Assembly: GCA_903632075.3 (NCBI GenBank)
Contig: CAHIKZ030002632.1
Coordinates: forward strand, 124,001-188,000
DNA length: 64,000 bases
From: Acanthosepion pharaonis
Lineage: Eukaryota; Mollusca; Cephalopoda; Sepiida; Sepiidae
Reading direction: 5' to 3'
Made by a program: the position numbers and the translations under genes. Below are positions 59,110 through 64,000 of this stretch, piece by piece; the stretch's first letter is position 1, and each line of letters starts with the position of its first letter. The notes beneath the pieces were generated by a model, which saw nothing but the letters and a program-made list of their open reading frames with translations, was not told the origin of the DNA and did not search any database.

Positions 59110-61800
59110 GGAGAGAAATGGCACGTGAAACTAGAACATTCTACCTCGAAATTCCAATCATCTGAAGCATCACGAACATGACATTAAAGATGCGGACAAC
59201 AATCCAAATAATGTAATGTAAATGATATCACGCTATTGATATTTTAAAACAGTTCTTTTTATTCTTCTTGTTTTCATTACTCTGTAAAAACCACGGTAAC
59301 CAGAGTTTTTCTTTAAATAATAACAGCATTCGTTCGTCTTTAGGGAGAATAATTGCTTATTGTGAGAGGTATTAGGAATTATTTAAATTATATATTTTTT
59401 CTATTCCTCATGTCCATTCTAAAATCGTCGAAATTATCGATTTTTTCTTCACCGTTCTAATGTAAGCCTTTATATATTTTAGGTAGGGGGTTGGAGATTT
59501 GATAATAATTTTGATGATATATTCGTTTGCTTTTCTGTTTGCAAGATGATGCAGGATTTTAGAGCCAAATAATTCTATGAATACATTGATGACATAGTAT
59601 CTAGAAATATTTTCATTTAAATGTCCAAAAGAACACGTTATTCAAGTTGAATATTTCTTGGCATTATATCACATATTTGTATGCATATTCCGGTTATCTT
59701 TCTATTAAGTATAATGTCACTTAGAAAGCATATTTCTTAATCAATCATGATGGTATCAATGAACATCACTTGGATTTGTTTATCTCCGTTTAAAACGTGT
59801 TATTATTTGTTATAAATGAGTTCATAAAAATACCTAAAATCCAGCTTAAAACACTTGTCATAATTCCTAAACCTTTTAAATATTTGTTGTTATGCATAGC
59901 GTTGGCAGATTAATGCCATGCACCCCCAAGACGCAGATGTTCATAACTTTGTTATCATTGACTACTTGGGAAAGAAAGTGGAGAGGTTTTCTGTTGCTTT
60001 CTGCAAGGATTTGAATTCTGAGTTGATTATCTCTTATATTACTGGCGGTTGAGAAAGATAATTATTTACTATAACCACTATTTTCCGTGTTAATTAAAGT
60101 ATCGGAGTTATTAAAACTTATATTTAAGTTAAGTAAAAAGCTGCAGTCAAATAAGAAAATGATAATTCAGTTCTGTACACATTTGCCAGACGAGCCTATA
60201 CTTATTACTATATATAACTGTTACAATTACATGTTCAAATGACAAATAAATCTACTAAAATAATTATTTTGTATAAAGCAAGACTAATAATATCCAAATA
60301 AAAGCTTCACAATCTTAAACAAATTAACAAAATATGTATTTGCCCGATATTTCTACATGCATTTGCACTGATCTGTCTGAAGCATCAAGCTGGAAAGAAA
60401 TCCATATCGTATACTGCATTTCCAAAAATATTTTTAAATGATTTAACTTTCCAAAAATCCTTTGATAGTTATCCAAAGAAACAAAAGAAAGACATATTAA
60501 TTTTAATTAATTAAAACAATGCAACTTCAAGATAATGGCAAAGCCTGAAGCAAGAATCTTTATTTAAAAATGAAATGCTTATGAAAGTGAAACAGACTGT
60601 TATTCAGCGGCTTTCTACATGATTTTCTATAATATACCTTGATAGCAAGTGCGGATTCTATTTTTTTGTTATTAATATTACTTGCACATTTAATACATAT
60701 GTTAATAATGTATTGCATTAGAGTATCTCCATATCTCGTAGCTTTCTGAGTCCAGGCATCAATACTTTGTATCATTCACTAAATTATTGAATGGCAAACG
60801 ACAACATCCAGTTAATATGAAAGTCGGATGGACGTGCCTCTTGAATTTTTGATTCTTTTCCAAACTCACAAAGTTCTGTATATAACAGCCTAAACGTATG
60901 GCTATTGTACAAAGATATTCCTCTCTCATTATTTTAAGTTATTTTAAATTAAAATAATAATAATAATAATAATGTTTAGATCTGAATTTTGCTTATCCTG
61001 CCGTGTTTTATTTTTTTAAAAATGTATTCGTCTATATGCCTTCCCTTCCACTTATAGGGACGAAGAGTTATTGAATATCTATATATATTTTTATCTTTAA
61101 GTTCAAGTTTCTGATTATCAGCCATGAAACATTTTTACCTCTGATTGAATTTGAATAAAGAATAGAGCTATTCATTAATATTGTTTAGCACTTTACATAA
61201 GTTAAGACTTACATTCATATATACATGTATCTATTCAGTGTATGTATCCTATAGTTAGATGGCGACGAAACCAGGACCTCCACACCAATGTTTTGTCTGT
61301 GAATCGGTTTGTTACAAACTTTGTATTATGAAAAATAAGACCTTAATAATAACGGAAAATCACTTGACGATTCAACCGTTTTCTATCTATAGGTGGTGTC
61401 TCAATTAAATTAACGTCGGGAAAGCAAAAAAAACAACACTTCCCTATCAATACCAAGAAAAGTCTTTTTTTTTAACAATAACATTATGTAAGAAAGTGTC
61501 GTGAAGCGGGTTAAGTCTATTGCAATTAATTCCTCGCATGGCAAGGAGGGACAGACACAACAGATGTCATCCACTGACTGTTCGCAAGACAACAGAGTAA
61601 AGGGAGTCAAACACACTGGAATTGATCCCTTGTCTGGCATGGCAAGACATGGTGTTACCGGACTGTTATCGAAACTGTTAACATCAAACAAAAGTTCATT
61701 TGAAATCAGGGTATGTCAGAACACTAAATCAAAGTAACCAACTAGAAAATATAGAAAGTAGGGAATGAAAAGATTAAATATTAATATTTCAAATGTAGGC
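59110..61800. other. Anonymous AT-rich DNA
   Basis: About 2.7 kb with no supportable gene; an (AAT)n run lies at 60,952-60,974. A 78-codon frame at 61,501-61,737 contains two related 35-bp segments (see findings). Confidence 0.5.
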
Positions 61801-62864
61801 GAAATGGATTGGCAAACAATGAAAATTTAATCAGTGGCAAAATGAAGAAAATTATTGGGGAGTAGAACTGATATTAGAACAAGACATGAAGAAATGTGTT
61901 CTGGGATAGTAACAACTGTCTGAAAGAATTCTTGTCGTTAAACTGAAAAGGAAGCCTTTCAATATGTCCAGGAATAGTTGTATATGCATCGACAACACAA
62001 AGTACATTAGAAGAAATTGAAAGGTTTTAATGTACACTGGTGAAGGACAATCCGTATTACAACCGTCATGGGAAATCTGATGCCAAATTATGCGAGGAGA
62101 TAGATAATGAAGTAGTTGACACATTCGAACTAGGAACTCAATGACCGCGGAGAAAATTGATTGTATTGGTGCACGGTGAACGAACACAGAGTAGCCACCA
62201 CCTGGTTTCAATAACATCTAAACGTATACAGGCATGGAGAAACCGAGGTGGAGAAACGAGAAACTAAATCGACAATATAACTACCAATAAGAGATTTAGG
62301 TATGCAGTTTTAAACTGAAAAAAGTACCAAAATGTCGAGTGGGTGAGCAACCACGTTACAAAAATTGAAGAGACAGCACACAAATACGACAGACAATTGA
62401 ATGACCCAAATATGTACGAGAAATATATGGGCAGGGTTAAAAGCAGATAAAATGGACAAAACGACAATGGAAACTCAAAGTGCGACCCATTAAGAGAAGC
62501 TTTTGTAACATCAGCTATCGAGATCATCCTAATGAAAACTAAACAAAGAAAAAAAAAGAATGGATGAAATTCTCAACATGAGAAATGGAAACAAAAACAG
62601 TGACAACATACGACGCATAACATAGAACACAGTACTAATGATGACGAAGATTGGCAGTCAGGATTAAGAAGAAATGACTCAACGAAATATGTACAGATAT
62701 AGGAAGTATTATTATCCAACATAAATCAGATATACATAGAAATTAAAATCACATGTTCCTCAAAAGGATAATTCCAAGGAAGGGAACACAATATTAAAAA
62801 AGAATAATATTTCCGGAGTAGAACGAATCCATCAGAAAACTCTTCCACGGCTGAATAGAACAAC

Positions 62865-63215
62865 TGGCAATACTCAAGAATATTGAACTACCAGAAATAT
62901 TAAAACCTGAATTGTGTTCAGTATTGGCCAATTTGAAAAGCAACAAGCAACAAGACCAGACTGATTTGTAATAGGGTTGCTGGCAGCGGTAGGTACTTTC
63001 TGTATTACAAACATAATAAATGAAATATACAACAGTGGTGATATATACAGGGAATCATAAGTAGATCTATCTTTATACCACTGACTAAAAGCCAAGTGCA
63101 AAAGAATGTGAACTCCATCGGAGAATCAGCCAACTGAGGCATATAACAGAATTTACGATTTGAATTCTGATTAATAAAATATGACAAGAACATTGCAGGA
63201 CCGTTAAAGATAGTG
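62865..63215 (+). pseudogene. RTE/CR1-type LINE RT finger region
   Basis: The frame reads NIELPEILKPELCSVLANLK, then (after a stop) IGLLAAVGTFCITNIINEIY plus NSGDIYRE, then RSIFIPLTKSQVQKNVNSIG and SANGI-type residues. This follows the pattern just before RT motif A in endonuclease-RT LINEs (NEIYNSGDIPxxLxRSIFIxLPKK). Upstream sequence from about 61,800 has the same codon-like texture but no motif I can pin down. Motifs A to C are absent, so the fragment is 3'-truncated. Confidence 0.7.
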
Positions 63216-63225
63216 GAACAAGAAA

Positions 63226-63349
63226 AGTAGGTCAAAAATAACTATTGAAAATTAGGTGAAAAGAACTATTGAAAAGGAGATCAAAAAGAACTATTGAAAA
63301 ATAGGTAAAAAAGAACTATTGAAAAGTAGGTCAAAAAGAACTATTGAAA
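63226..63349. repeat. 25-bp tandem repeat, five copies
   Basis: Units start at 63,226, 63,251, 63,275, 63,300 and 63,325, each of the form agtaggtcaaaaagaac plus tattgaaa, with 1-4 differences; the second is 24 bp. The array lies between the LINE fragment and the Tc1-like terminus. Confidence 0.93.
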
Positions 63350-63370
63350 GCGCTAAATATCCTTGATATA

Positions 63371-63600
63371 CAGTGGCCTAAGAAAAGGTTTTAGCCAGGT
63401 GTAATAAATTACATCAAATTTCAAAATTTAATTTCGTAATCCCAACTGAATATCAATAAACAGTATTTGGAACCAATATGGAGTCGGTCCTCCATTTTCT
63501 AGTTTTAGTGCTTCTGTTCGATTTTCCATGGATTTGATCAAGTTATTGACTGCCTTGTAATGTTGGTGGAGGGTGAGCTTGATTTTATCCAGCATTTCTC
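63371..63600 (-). mobile_element. Tc1-like transposon 3' end
   Basis: CAGTGGCCTAAGAAAAGG starts at 63,371 immediately after a TA dinucleotide; CAGTGG with flanking TA is characteristic of Tc1-family ends. On the minus strand the frame ends NNLIKSMENRTEALKLENGG then PTPYW, resembling the transposase C-terminus (xLIxSMPxRxxAVIxxxGGxTxY). The DDE catalytic core is not present upstream, and the other terminal repeat was not found, so only a truncated end remains. Confidence 0.55.
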
Positions 63601-63649
63601 TCTTGTCGTTTGATTTCTCCCTTTTATTTTCTGGTGATTTCGAAGTTTC

Positions 63650-64000
63650 TGGTTCCGACGGAACACTGTCTGTTGGTACGGTCTCGCGTTTGGGTTTTAA
63701 ACGATTTAGGCTCCACTCCAATGTTGCTTTTTTAATTTGGTCATTTTATTTTCGAAGGGGGCAACCACGTGGTCTTTTCCCTGAAGTGAACTCGTTGAAT
63801 AGGACTTGAGGTGGTGACCTTAAAACTTCCATTCTTGCTACGGTGTTTCAGGATCAGCGATTCGATGCTGTGAATATTGGCTTTTTTAGGGGCTTTATTG
63901 CAGCTCACATAGTATTTCCATTTGATGCTCAAGACTGAACGAATATTTTGCTTGTCAAAGCTTTTAAAAAATATGTTGCGACGGTGTAGAGGTCAGGTTT
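63650..64000 (-). pseudogene. RTE/CR1-type LINE RT C-terminus
   Basis: Spread over two minus-strand frames: SFDKQNIRSVLSIKWKYYVS, then ANIHSIESLIL, then (frame change) VARMEVLRSPPQVLFNEFTS and GKRPRGCPLRK (stop) NDQIKK. This is the post-RT block of animal endonuclease-RT LINEs (SxLGIKWxDxVxN ... GHVxRM ... GKRPRGxPxKRFKDQxK). It continues beyond the window edge. The 3' end is cut by the Tc1-like remnant. Confidence 0.8.

Overview
The window looks like non-coding DNA from a large, AT-rich, repeat-laden animal genome. The mix of long (TA)n/(CA)n microsatellites, Penelope-like elements (PLEs) with hammerhead-type ribozymes, several LINE clades and a Ty3/gypsy-type fragment fits a mollusc. A cephalopod such as an octopus is my best guess; this is inference from repeat content, since no host gene or rRNA gene is present. 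I found no convincing host protein-coding exon. The longest open frames (up to 220 codons) are microsatellite or repeat read-through, and every recognisable protein fragment belongs to a decayed transposable element.

Layout. 1-3.4 kb: anonymous AT-rich DNA with an 18-bp triplication. 3.4-5.4 kb: (TA)n tracts, a small foldback, and two PLE 3' ends head to head, one followed by a decayed hammerhead motif. 8.3-11.7 kb: microsatellites and one copy of a hammerhead-bearing dispersed repeat (9,073-9,560) whose inverted partner lies at 19,745-20,150. 15.5-16.3 kb: C-terminal fragment of a Jockey-like LINE (minus strand). 18.2-20.2 kb: two hammerhead motifs converging on one (TA)n tract, a perfect 44-bp hairpin and a 500-bp TA/TG tract. 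20.7-21.65 kb: a PLE reverse transcriptase (RT) fragment. 22.45-23.75 kb: a second Jockey-like LINE with an internal deletion. 26.3-29.25 kb and 29.75-32.5 kb: two R4/Dong-like LINEs in tandem, the first ending in an (AAT)n tail. 35.35-36.1 kb: two copies of a CA-containing dispersed repeat. 36.95-37.8 kb: a LINE C-terminus with a C2H2 finger, then a 66-bp inverted repeat leading into another PLE C-terminus. 38.45-40.7 kb: the best PLE copy (RT, GIY-YIG and hammerhead motif). 40.8-43 kb: a TA foldback and a strand-asymmetric A-rich tract. 46.6-48.3 kb: two minus-strand LINE fragments. 50.7-55 kb: a gypsy-type pol fragment directly downstream of a TX1-like LINE, both minus strand. 58.65-59.1 kb: a MITE-like element with 32-bp inverted repeats. 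61.8-64 kb: RTE/CR1-type LINE pieces, a 25-bp tandem array and the 3' end of a Tc1-like transposon.

The most interesting pattern is a repeated geometry. Each of six hammerhead-like motifs (two close to the canonical core, four degenerate) is followed within about 40-150 nt by a (TA)n tract, and two PLE open reading frames begin immediately after a (TA)n tract. This suggests a ribozyme-bearing PLE group whose ends are formed at, or targeted to, TA microsatellites. All identifications come from reading the sequence and recalling family motifs; no database search, alignment or folding program was run.
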